From Candidatus Omnitrophota bacterium (GTDB lineage Bacteria; Omnitrophota; Gorgyraeia; Gorgyraeales; Gorgyraeaceae), in the NCBI GenBank assembly GCA_018817035.1, contig JAHIUV010000190.1, positions 1 to 22,994 of the forward strand: 22,994 nt of DNA, in the 5' to 3' direction. The stretch's first letter is position 1, and the number at the start of each line of letters is the position of its first letter. Below the pieces are notes generated by a model. That model saw nothing but the letters and a program-made list of their open reading frames with translations. It had not been told where the DNA came from and searched no databases. Positions 14,767 to 22,372 of the stretch are shown one piece after another. The translations under genes and the position numbers were made by a program.

Positions 14767-17700
14767 TTAACATTTTGAATATCCGCATGAGCGGCAGACA
14801 ACACAGCCTTCTTCGTGCCTTAATGACGCTCCGCAATCAGGGCACACACCGACTACATTGCCTAATTTATCCTCTATCATAGTATGCGGCGAATGCTTTT
14901 CGAGAGATTCTTCCCTGTCATGCATTTTGCCGTTCCCGAGCCTTAACTCCAAAACCCTGGAAATAGCGTCAGCGCATGAAAATATCCTACCGCCTTTTTC
15001 CCATGATGGTGACGGACAACGTATGCCCCTTAACTGATCCACTATCTTTTTATTCTCAACTCCCGAGCGAAGGGATAAAGAAACAAGCCTGCCTACAGCT
15101 TCAAGCTGACTAGCCGCGCAGCCGCCTGCTTTTCCCATCTGGATAAATACCTCAAAAGGCATGCCTTTGTCATCCACATTTATCGTAATGTAGAGATTAC
15201 CGCATCCTGTCGTAACTTTTGTCGTAGTGCCTGTTATAACGGAAGGTCTTGGCTTAGGCGCGATCTTTTTGCCCTTTTCATTCACTGGGACAGCACCGGC
15301 CTTGGATGACTTTGAATTGATATTCAATACCTGCTCTTCGCGGCTATTATCCCTGTAAATAGTAATGCCCTTACATCCCAGTTTATACGCCAGCATGTAA
15401 ACTTCCTTCACATCTTCTCTCGGAGCGTCGTTGTGGAAATTTACGGTCTTTGACACCGCGTTATCTGTATGTTTCTGGAATGCCGCCTGCATCCTTATGT
15501 GCCATAAAGGCGCGATATCATGGGCGGTAACAAAAATCTTCCTATATTTTTCAGGGACTTCCGGAATATCCTTTACGGAACCCTTATCGGCTACCTCTTC
15601 CATTAATTTCCTGGAATAAAAACCCTCTTTTTTCGCGATCTCCTCGAACAACGGATTGACCTCTATAAGCTTATCATTATCCATCACATTCCTGTAATAT
15701 GACAAAGCGAACAAAGGCTCGATACCGCTGGATGTATTCGATATGATCGATATGGTTCCTGTAGGCGCTATAGTCGTGAGAGTGGAATTCCTCAACTTTA
15801 AGGTTTCATCCTCAGCGAATATACTTTCGTTATACGAAGGAAAAACCCCGCGGATCTTGGCCAATTCAATAGATTTATTCCTGGCTTCTTCGTCTATAAA
15901 ACTCATGATCTTCTCAGCCAGATCCACTGCCTCGTCGCTATTATAAGGCATCTCCATCTGGATCAGCATATCTGCCCAGCCCATAACACCAAGCCCGACC
16001 TTCCTATTCCTCCTGGTCATCTCATCTATCTCGCTCAAGGGGTATTTATTCATGTCTATCACGTTATCAAGAAAATGCACCCCAAGAGACACCAATTCCT
16101 TTAATTTTTCCCAATCGATCTGTTTTTTATCTATCCCGCACAGGATTTTTGACAGGTTTATGGAACCGAGGTTACAGCTCTCAAAAGGCAAAAGAGGCTG
16201 TTCACCGCAATCGAGGGAAATGAAACCATTCGTAATAAAAGAATATGTTTTTGGTTCTGTCAAATCGTAAACTATCTTCTCTCCTATCGTTTCTATACTT
16301 TCTATCTTCTCTGCAAAACTATCTTTGTAATATTTTTTACCATAAAACTTTGTAACTTTTTCTTCATGGCGCCTGCCTAAAAACCCTATAATTTCAAAAA
16401 ATTTAATAACCGAATCTCTTGAAATTTCCAATTCGTAACATATCCCGTCCATGCAATATTTCTTGATTTCGCCGTCTTTTGAGACATACTCAAAACCATA
16501 TCTTTCTTTTCTTTTTCTATCATATATTTTGGATTTTATTCCAAAATTCAGAAGAAGCCTTTGGACTGCCTTTAATAATCTTGAAGACTTTGCCGTTAAT
16601 CTAACGTAAGAAGAATGGCCTGTTATAAAATTGGCTGTTCCGTCGGCTGTAAATAATCCCTGCAAAAATCCGATTACCGCATCCTTTGAAGCCGTATAAA
16701 TAGATTCCGGCACGGTTTTTTCATCTGACTGCCATGCCTTGATGCCTAATTTCTTAAAAAATTCCACGAAATACCTGCTATGATAAGAAAGATGTATCAC
16801 CCCATTCTCTCTCTCAACCTCTTTTATGTCATATCCATACCAGCCATTGATTATAGGTTTGAGATAATCCAGGGTTTCTTTATCATCTTTACCGAATGTC
16901 AATCCGAGCCTGCAATTTTTATCGCCTTCCCTTAACCAGCCGTCTCCGACTATCCAGCCTAAAACCTGGCCCAAAGATCTACTCCACTCAGAAGGAAGAT
17001 TAAAATCATATCTCTTCCCGTTCTCACCTATAATATTATTTACGACCGGGAACGGTAAATTTTTATCTTCGTTAAATTTCCCTTCTTCAGACTGCATTAA
17101 AACTGTATGTTCTTCCTTCTTTAAATCTGTCAACTTAACCCAGCCCTTTTGTGTCATTACCTTATGATCCCCTGTTGCTTCTAATTCATAGCCTGATACG
17201 GTCGTCAATTTAAAAACTTCTTTACGTCCGGTGGAAAAAGCCCTGGTTATCGGATTAAAAGTAATAGTGGATTTTGTTTTTAAAGCAACTCCTCCTTTTG
17301 ATTCCTGCAAACATGAATACTCGAGAACTCTTTCATCTGTCGCGATGTTAAGTCCTCCCTCACTAAAATATTCAACTACGTCTTTCATTCTCATTAGGCC
17401 ATGCTCAGTAGAAACCAGCGTATCTCCCGTAACGCATGGATTTGTGCTCTCTATATCCGCTATTTTCGGCGTAGGATTATCTTTATTGATCCTGTCAATA
17501 AAAACAATGCCGGGCTCCCCGTTCTTCCACGCCATATCCACCACCAGGTCAAAGACCTCTTTTGCCTTAAGCCTGGTAACAACCTCTTTTGTATGGGGGT
17601 CTATCAAATTATATTCCTTATTCTCGATCGCGCGTTTCATAAAATCTTCAGTCAACGCCACGGAAATATTAAAATTCGTTATTTCCTTATCATTCTCTTT

Positions 17701-19566
17701 GCACTTTATAAATTCCAAGATATCAGGGTGGTCTATTCTTAAGATGCCCATGTTGGCCCCGCGTCTCGTCCCGCCCTGCTTGACAGCCTGGGTCGCGGCG
17801 TTAAAAACTTTCATAAAAGAAACAGGGCCGCTTGAAACCCCTCCTGTAGAACGGACAACACTATTCTTCGGCCTTAGCCTGGAAAAACTAAACCCTGTTC
17901 CGCCGCCAGAATTATGAGAGATAAACCCATTTGCTAAATAACTATGCTTAAATGGAACCGTCAAATCATATGTATTAAATATACCCGCAGCGTTAACACT
18001 GGAAACTTCAGCAAAAAAGTATCTTTCTTTTAATATTTCTCTGAAAAATCCGGGGGTAGTCGCGCTGCTTTCAACTGTAGAAACAAGTTTTTGCCGGGTT
18101 AACTCTCTTGGATCAGAATATCTATTTATAATACCATCGAATAACTTACGGGCTTCTTTGCTCTCGGAGAAAGTATCAAGATTATCATACCAGTTTCTGA
18201 TGCGAATTCTTTGGTTTGGAATAATTTCTCCTCGTTTAAAAATTGCGGAAGCTTTGATCTTATTCAGTCTTTCATTTTTTCTTTTAAGCAAAAATCCTAT
18301 CTTTTCCCTAAAATTTAAAAAACCTTCTTTTGTGCATATAGAAACTTGAAAACTATCCGTAGACTTAAAATAAGTTCTTTGAGTAGGTATCCCTATATAG
18401 AACATTAAGCCCTGAAGTTCTTCCGAAAGAACAGCAGAACCCGTAGTTAATGTTATATGGCCGGTTTTGCGAATACATCCATCCGTTGAAAATAAGCCTC
18501 TTAAAAAAGCGCAGATATTTTTTTCTGTTGCCCTGAAAATAATTTTTGGGATCACAGCCTGTTTTGAAGAAATTTTGGTTATACCTAAAAATTCAAACCA
18601 TTGCTTGATTACCGTACTTAAAATTGCTACTTCGTAGCCTTTGTTTAAAGTCAAACTGCAGGACGGCTTTTTATTAAAAATGTTTTTTGACAAACGATTG
18701 ATTATATCTACCATTTCGGCATCATCTTTTCCCACTGAAAATCTAACACCGTCTCTATGATTAGAGCCATCACCTATATAAGCACCGATGAGTTCTGCTA
18801 ATTCCGAGGTTAACTTCTTGGGTATTTCCACTCTTTGGGGCTTAAATTGACCCGGATTCAAAAGCGGCTTAGTACTATATTTAAAAAAAGGTAACTTATC
18901 ATTTCCGCCTTCTAATCCATTGCAAAGTTTCATTGCTACCCAATCACCGTTTTTAAGGTCTCCTATCTCCCGCCAAATATATTCTCCATTTTCAGCTACA
19001 ACTAAAAGTTTATGTTCTGCTGTTCCTTTTATCTTATATCCTCTATTTGTAACTACTTCAAAAACAATTTGCTTTCCATTGTCATAAATTTCTCTTATCG
19101 GAAAATATCCTTCATCAGTCTCTATCTCCATATCCTTTTTTACTTCGTTCAACCTCTTTATACCATCTTTAGTTTTAACTAAAGTATCCGCGGTTAAACA
19201 CTTATGGATCATAGCCGTATTCTTTATCGCGTCAAAGATAGACTCCATCGAATCCTCTATAGGAAGGACAAAGCAGGCGGATAACTGGCCCAGGTCCTTA
19301 CCCGCGTTCATCAAGGTAGGGCTGTTCGGCATAAACTCAAAATTGCTCAGCGCGCGATAAAACCTCTTTTCTGTATTTTTAACCTCAGCGGCCGTGGATT
19401 TATATAATTTATCAGCGGACGCGATATATGACGCCACTCTTATGAACATTTCCTCGGGAGTTTCTATGATATTTCCCTTGGTGTCTTTTTTAAGATATCT
19501 TTTTTCAAGCACCTTCAAGCAATTTTCAGAAATATTCAATTGTTTGCCGTTTACCTCTGCCTGCAT
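14767..19566 (-). CDS. nrdJ: Adenosylcobalamin-dependent class II ribonucleotide reductase with two inteins
   Basis: A 1599-residue precursor; removing the inteins leaves 760 residues, normal for NrdJ. It reduces ribonucleotides to deoxyribonucleotides using a cobalamin-generated thiyl radical and needs no oxygen. In spliced numbering the active site is complete: Cys98 (SACFVLP), the NPCGE motif with Asn279, radical Cys281 and Glu283, and Cys292 (FESC). The phosphate-binding SGGGTGFSFSRLRP and the NLGSINLS strand are intact. The C-terminus has a zinc-ribbon/redox tail with CPDCG and a final CGYSKC. The exteins are 1-122, 553-710 and 1120-1599 of the precursor. The ATG at 19566 has GGGAGG at good spacing; a GTG two codons earlier overlaps that site. 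The organism must make or import B12, but no cobalamin riboswitch was seen upstream. Confidence 0.97.
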   Translation of the reverse strand: MQAEVNGKQLNISENCLKVLEKRYLKKDTKGNIIETPEEMFIRVASYIASADKLYKSTAAEVKNTEKRFYRALSNFEFMPNSPTLMNAGKDLGQLSACFVLPIEDSMESIFDAIKNTAMIHKCLTADTLVKTKDGIKRLNEVKKDMEIETDEGYFPIREIYDNGKQIVFEVVTNRGYKIKGTAEHKLLVVAENGEYIWREIGDLKNGDWVAMKLCNGLEGGNDKLPFFKYSTKPLLNPGQFKPQRVEIPKKLTSELAELIGAYIGDGSNHRDGVRFSVGKDDAEMVDIINRLSKNIFNKKPSCSLTLNKGYEVAILSTVIKQWFEFLGITKISSKQAVIPKIIFRATEKNICAFLRGLFSTDGCIRKTGHITLTTGSAVLSEELQGLMFYIGIPTQRTYFKSTDSFQVSICTKEGFLNFREKIGFLLKRKNERLNKIKASAIFKRGEIIPNQRIRIRNWYDNLDTFSESKEARKLFDGIINRYSDPRELTRQKLVSTVESSATTPGFFREILKERYFFAEVSSVNAAGIFNTYDLTVPFKHSYLANGFISHNSGGGTGFSFSRLRPKNSVVRSTGGVSSGPVSFMKVFNAATQAVKQGGTRRGANMGILRIDHPDILEFIKCKENDKEITNFNISVALTEDFMKRAIENKEYNLIDPHTKEVVTRLKAKEVFDLVVDMAWKNGEPGIVFIDRINKDNPTPKIADIESTNPCVTGDTLVSTEHGLMRMKDVVEYFSEGGLNIATDERVLEYSCLQESKGGVALKTKSTITFNPITRAFSTGRKEVFKLTTVSGYELEATGDHKVMTQKGWVKLTDLKKEEHTVLMQSEEGKFNEDKNLPFPVVNNIIGENGKRYDFNLPSEWSRSLGQVLGWIVGDGWLREGDKNCRLGLTFGKDDKETLDYLKPIINGWYGYDIKEVERENGVIHLSYHSRYFVEFFKKLGIKAWQSDEKTVPESIYTASKDAVIGFLQGLFTADGTANFITGHSSYVRLTAKSSRLLKAVQRLLLNFGIKSKIYDRKRKERYGFEYVSKDGEIKKYCMDGICYELEISRDSVIKFFEIIGFLGRRHEEKVTKFYGKKYYKDSFAEKIESIETIGEKIVYDLTEPKTYSFITNGFISLDCGEQPLLPFESCNLGSINLSKILCGIDKKQIDWEKLKELVSLGVHFLDNVIDMNKYPLSEIDEMTRRNRKVGLGVMGWADMLIQMEMPYNSDEAVDLAEKIMSFIDEEARNKSIELAKIRGVFPSYNESIFAEDETLKLRNSTLTTIAPTGTISIISNTSSGIEPLFALSYYRNVMDNDKLIEVNPLFEEIAKKEGFYSRKLMEEVADKGSVKDIPEVPEKYRKIFVTAHDIAPLWHIRMQAAFQKHTDNAVSKTVNFHNDAPREDVKEVYMLAYKLGCKGITIYRDNSREEQVLNINSKSSKAGAVPVNEKGKKIAPKPRPSVITGTTTKVTTGCGNLYITINVDDKGMPFEVFIQMGKAGGCAASQLEAVGRLVSLSLRSGVENKKIVDQLRGIRCPSPSWEKGGRIFSCADAISRVLELRLGNGKMHDREESLEKHSPHTMIEDKLGNVVGVCPDCGASLRHEEGCVVCRSCGYSKC
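16210..17436 (-). mobile_element. Intein 2 of nrdJ, LAGLIDADG type with an atypical C-terminus
   Basis: 409 residues (precursor 711-1119). It starts with CVTGDTLVST and has block B TGDH (Thr88, His91) and two LAGLIDADG helices (LGQVLGWIVGDG, about 155-166; FLQGLFTADG, about 257-266). It ends NGFISLD before the extein Cys. The block F histidine is Tyr398, the penultimate histidine is Leu408 and the terminal asparagine is Asp409. The extein sequence NP / CGE closes exactly over the insertion, so the boundaries are secure. Confidence 0.93.
17911..19200 (-). mobile_element. Intein 1 of nrdJ, LAGLIDADG type
   Basis: 430 residues (precursor 123-552). It starts with Cys (CLTADTLVKT), has the block B TxxH (TAEH, Thr60 and His63), two LAGLIDADG endonuclease helices (LAELIGAYIGDG, about 134-145; FLRGLFSTDG, about 232-241) and ends in the canonical block F/G with His419 and NGFISHN. 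The next extein residue is Ser of SGGGTG. Both endonuclease aspartates are present, so homing activity is plausible. It is inserted in the conserved MIHK / SGGG loop of the reductase. Confidence 0.95.
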
Positions 19567-19645
19567 TTTCACCTCCCTGGATTCAATTTGATGTTATTTA
19601 GGTTAGGGGAAATTAATTTTAGAATCTTCATAAGAATACTAAAAA

Positions 19646-19673
19646 AGTATATCACTTGAAAACACCATGTCAA
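19646..19673 (-). promoter_or_regulatory. Sigma70-type promoter of nrdJ-dcd
   Basis: Minus strand TTGACA (19673-19668), 16-base spacer, TATACT (19651-19646). Transcription would start near 19639, leaving a leader of about 70 bases. Confidence 0.78.
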
Positions 19674-19684
19674 GCAAAAAAATA

Positions 19685-19726
19685 CAATATATTGATATTT
19701 TCCCGGCCTACTATACCTATATATTG
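19685..19726. promoter_or_regulatory. Two NrdR-like boxes upstream of nrdJ
   Basis: Two AT-rich palindromic words, CAATATATTG (19685-19694) and CTATATATTG (19717-19726), resemble the core CWATATWTWG of NrdR boxes. Their centres are 32 bases apart, about three helical turns, as in known tandem NrdR sites. They lie just upstream of the -35 box. NrdR itself is not in the window. Confidence 0.5.
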
Positions 19727-19754
19727 TGGTTTCATGGATTTATCGGTTTCGGAC

Positions 19755-20513
19755 TTATATTACCTCGACGCTGTCTTCCGGAAGCCATCCTTTGAGTTCT
19801 TTAGAAAGGTCCACTTCATACCAGCCCTGCCTCTTTTCCACCAGCCGGACTTTAGTTCCTTCGTGCAAAGTAAATTGCAAAAGATAATCTTCTTTTGGCC
19901 CGCTCCTTACATCTACTTTGTCGGAAACAATAACAGCATGTTCTGTAAAGACCTCCTCGTGAATTTTTGAGGCAAGAAAAATAGCGAATAAAATAAACAA
20001 ACCGGCAAGCCCTCCGGCGCAGTAAAAAAACATTGTCCTTCCTGAGATAAAAAATATAGAAAATATCAATATTAAAACTATGGCCAGAAATAATACAGAT
20101 GTGATCGCGGTCAACTCGTCAACGTTCAGCCTGTCATACGGAAAAAGGATCAGATTTACCATAAATCCTCTTTCCGGCAGCTCTATCTTATCAACAGACA
20201 TCGATCCGGCGAGTTTCAGGTTAAGCCTTATATCCCTGTCTCTCGGCGCGAGCCTTAATGCCCTTTCATAATTTAAAATAGCTTTTCCTGTTTTCCTCAG
20301 CTTAAAATAGCTGTTCCCGAGATTATAAAAAATGTCCGGGGATACGAGATCCGCTTTCAGAAGAGATTCGTAGAGAGAGGACGATCTTTCATAATCACCG
20401 TTCTCATAACTCGTATTAGCCGAGCGATATATTTCTTCAGAGGACTGGGCAAAAAGCTGGCCCGGGAAAACAAAATATAAAAATACCAAAAATAAGAATG
20501 TTTTCTTCATCAT
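19755..20513 (-). CDS. batE: BatE-like protein: TPR, two membrane helices, SH3 domain
   Basis: 252 residues. Signal peptide (about 1-22, ending FPGQLFAQ), then tetratricopeptide repeats (about 25-100, SANTSYENGDYERSSSLYES and FYNLGNSYFKLRKTGKAILN). Two membrane helices follow (about 137-158 and 161-184) and a periplasmic bacterial SH3 domain (about 190-252, VSDKVDVRSGPKEDY and GWYEVDLSKELKGWLPEDS). This matches BatE of Bacteroides-type aerotolerance (bat) operons, whose proteins form an envelope complex with MoxR and von Willebrand A proteins; the molecular role is not settled. The first ATG shares a base with the batD stop (TAATG), and a second ATG follows at once. It is the last gene of its cluster in this direction; no terminator was seen behind it. 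Confidence 0.8.
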   Translation of the reverse strand: MMKKTFLFLVFLYFVFPGQLFAQSSEEIYRSANTSYENGDYERSSSLYESLLKADLVSPDIFYNLGNSYFKLRKTGKAILNYERALRLAPRDRDIRLNLKLAGSMSVDKIELPERGFMVNLILFPYDRLNVDELTAITSVLFLAIVLILIFSIFFISGRTMFFYCAGGLAGLFILFAIFLASKIHEEVFTEHAVIVSDKVDVRSGPKEDYLLQFTLHEGTKVRLVEKRQGWYEVDLSKELKGWLPEDSVEVI

Positions 20514-22318
20514 TAAAACTCCGCGATAATGTCCGCGGCCTCCTCGAGTGTCCTGAGCATATCCTCTCCCGTAAAACCGCCTGAGGCAAACCTTGCCATG
20601 TCACATATATCAAACAGGGCTTTTATTTTTTCTATCCTATTTTCGCTGACTCCCCTGGCTTTTAATTTATCCTCAAGCAGGGCCTTTGTAATAGACGGGT
20701 GGGGTATGTTTGATTTGTCGGCTATATACTCAATGACAGCCCTGTATATTTCCGCGTAAAAATCCTTTACATTTTCCCCGCGCATGATCTTTTTGGCCTG
20801 CTTGAGCCTTTTAGCCGCAAGGCCTCTTGCCCTAAGGGAACGAGCATAGCCTACATCACTCCTTAGCCTTTCCCTGTGGAGCTCATATATATAAAGGAAT
20901 AAAAGAAAAAATAAAGGCAGGATATTAAAAGCGAGAAAAATTTTATTCTTATACAAGAAAGCGTTCCCGGATCTTAAACTTATCAGACGAGTCTTTATGT
21001 AACATATATCTTTTTTAAAAAGCTTGACCTCTTCCTTTGTAACGCCCGGTACAAAATTCTGTGTCCCGGACAAAGAAGGCTCTTTGGCCTCAATAGCGTT
21101 TATGGCCACAGATCCCATTGTTTTTTCAACATATCTTTTCTGCGCCGGGTCAAAATAAGAATATTTTATCGGGCCTATAGTAAAAGCGCCGGGCCTTTTA
21201 GGTATAATGACTTTCTCGAATATTTTTTCTCCCTGGACAATATAATCTGACTTGGATATATTTTCAGAACTCCCTGAATCATAAAACTTGATACCGTCAG
21301 TTTCCGGTATGTCAGGGGAAGATATTGTCTTTATATTACCCTTGCCTTTTATGGTGACTTTTAAACTGACAGGCTGATTTTCCTCGACCGTCTCAGTATC
21401 CTTATCAACAGAGATATCAAAAATACCGATATCTCCCTTGAAATCCACGGGTTTACCCTCATCAGGGAGAGGCAGGACACCTACGGTTATGGGGTCAGTA
21501 GTAAGTATCACGGGCTTGCCTCTTTTGAACATGCTGAAGGGATCTTTACCGAAAATATCAAAAGGGTTCCGCGAATAAAATTTCTCAAGATCCTCAATGC
21601 TGGCCTCAAGCCGCGCGCCGCCTATGGTAAACTCCCCTGAGCTTGTCGCGAAAAGCGCTGTCTTTATTTCAGTGACCAGGTATTTTTTACCACCTATGAT
21701 CTTATAATATTTCTTCTGGGGAGGCATGTCCTCTGTCCAGAAACCTGTGGTAGAAGGGGGATTATAGACAGGGTTTTCGAACAAATTGACTGCCTGGTAA
21801 AAAGCAAAAGTAAGGGTTATCTGCTCATTTACGTACGAGGTAAGCTTATCAACATAGGTCTCTATGAACAATTCCTCGCGCTGTCCCGGATCTTCTTCTG
21901 TCTGAGGAGAAGCGTACGAAGGCGCTGAAGACCGAGGCGCCGCTCTCTGCGTTACCTTTATATTTATAGGATCAGTTGAATAAGTATTACCTTTATAATC
22001 AATGGTAAACGGGCCAAGCGAATATTCACCTACGTCGTTAGGGACGAGTATATAGGTAAAAGCCACTGAGCTCGATACCTGGCTGTTTATTATCGAAATA
22101 TTCTGCGACCTGCCGGAAGAATAAGCGGTAAATCCGTCAAGACTCGGGATATTGGGCTGCGGGATATTAGAAACGCTTCCGCTTACTGTTATAACAAGAG
22201 TAACCTGGCTATCCAGGGATATTTCGCGGCTATCCACATTGGCTGATATAGAAATATCATCCGCGTAAGAAATTCCCGCTATTAACAAAAATAAGATAAA
22301 AAATAAAACCTTCTTCAT
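20513..22318 (-). CDS. batD: BatD-like membrane-anchored multi-Ig protein
   Basis: 601 residues from the ATG at 22318, which has AGGGAG at good spacing; an in-frame GTG 36 bases upstream lies inside a 39-bp repeat and is unlikely. A signal peptide (about 1-19, ending GISYA) is followed by the BatD ectodomain of tandem beta sandwiches (DDISISANVDSREISLDSQ; EYSLGPFTIDYKG; ELFIETYVDKLTSYVNEQIT; AFTIGPIKYSYFDP). One membrane helix lies at about 458-479, with a cytoplasmic helical tail of about 120 residues. The neighbours are the TPR proteins normally called BatC and BatE. BatD (oxygen tolerance family, PF13584) is thought to bridge the membrane complex with the von Willebrand A proteins BatA/BatB, presumably beyond the right edge. 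Confidence 0.88.
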   Translation of the reverse strand: MKKVLFFILFLLIAGISYADDISISANVDSREISLDSQVTLVITVSGSVSNIPQPNIPSLDGFTAYSSGRSQNISIINSQVSSSVAFTYILVPNDVGEYSLGPFTIDYKGNTYSTDPINIKVTQRAAPRSSAPSYASPQTEEDPGQREELFIETYVDKLTSYVNEQITLTFAFYQAVNLFENPVYNPPSTTGFWTEDMPPQKKYYKIIGGKKYLVTEIKTALFATSSGEFTIGGARLEASIEDLEKFYSRNPFDIFGKDPFSMFKRGKPVILTTDPITVGVLPLPDEGKPVDFKGDIGIFDISVDKDTETVEENQPVSLKVTIKGKGNIKTISSPDIPETDGIKFYDSGSSENISKSDYIVQGEKIFEKVIIPKRPGAFTIGPIKYSYFDPAQKRYVEKTMGSVAINAIEAKEPSLSGTQNFVPGVTKEEVKLFKKDICYIKTRLISLRSGNAFLYKNKIFLAFNILPLFFLLFLYIYELHRERLRSDVGYARSLRARGLAAKRLKQAKKIMRGENVKDFYAEIYRAVIEYIADKSNIPHPSITKALLEDKLKARGVSENRIEKIKALFDICDMARFASGGFTGEDMLRTLEEAADIIAEF

Positions 22319-22329
22319 AAAACTCCCTC

Positions 22330-22368
22330 TTAACTTCACAAAACTGCAATGCACTGTTGTGAAGTTAA
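22330..22368. repeat. Family B 39-bp palindrome, copy 3
   Basis: Identical to and in the same orientation as the copy at 5420. It lies four bases after the stop of the BatC-like gene and fills most of the gap before batD, so an operon transcript would carry this hairpin between the two genes. Confidence 0.85.
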
Positions 22369-22372
22369 GATA

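Noticed and set aside
17231..17917. A 228-codon plus-strand open frame opposite nrdJ.
   Set aside because: It is antisense to the conserved middle extein and part of intein 2, with no ribosome site; a shadow of the real gene.
19567..19754. A cobalamin riboswitch before the B12-dependent reductase.
   Set aside because: The leader is only about 70 bases, and no B12-box-like GCCACTG sequence or long structured leader is visible.
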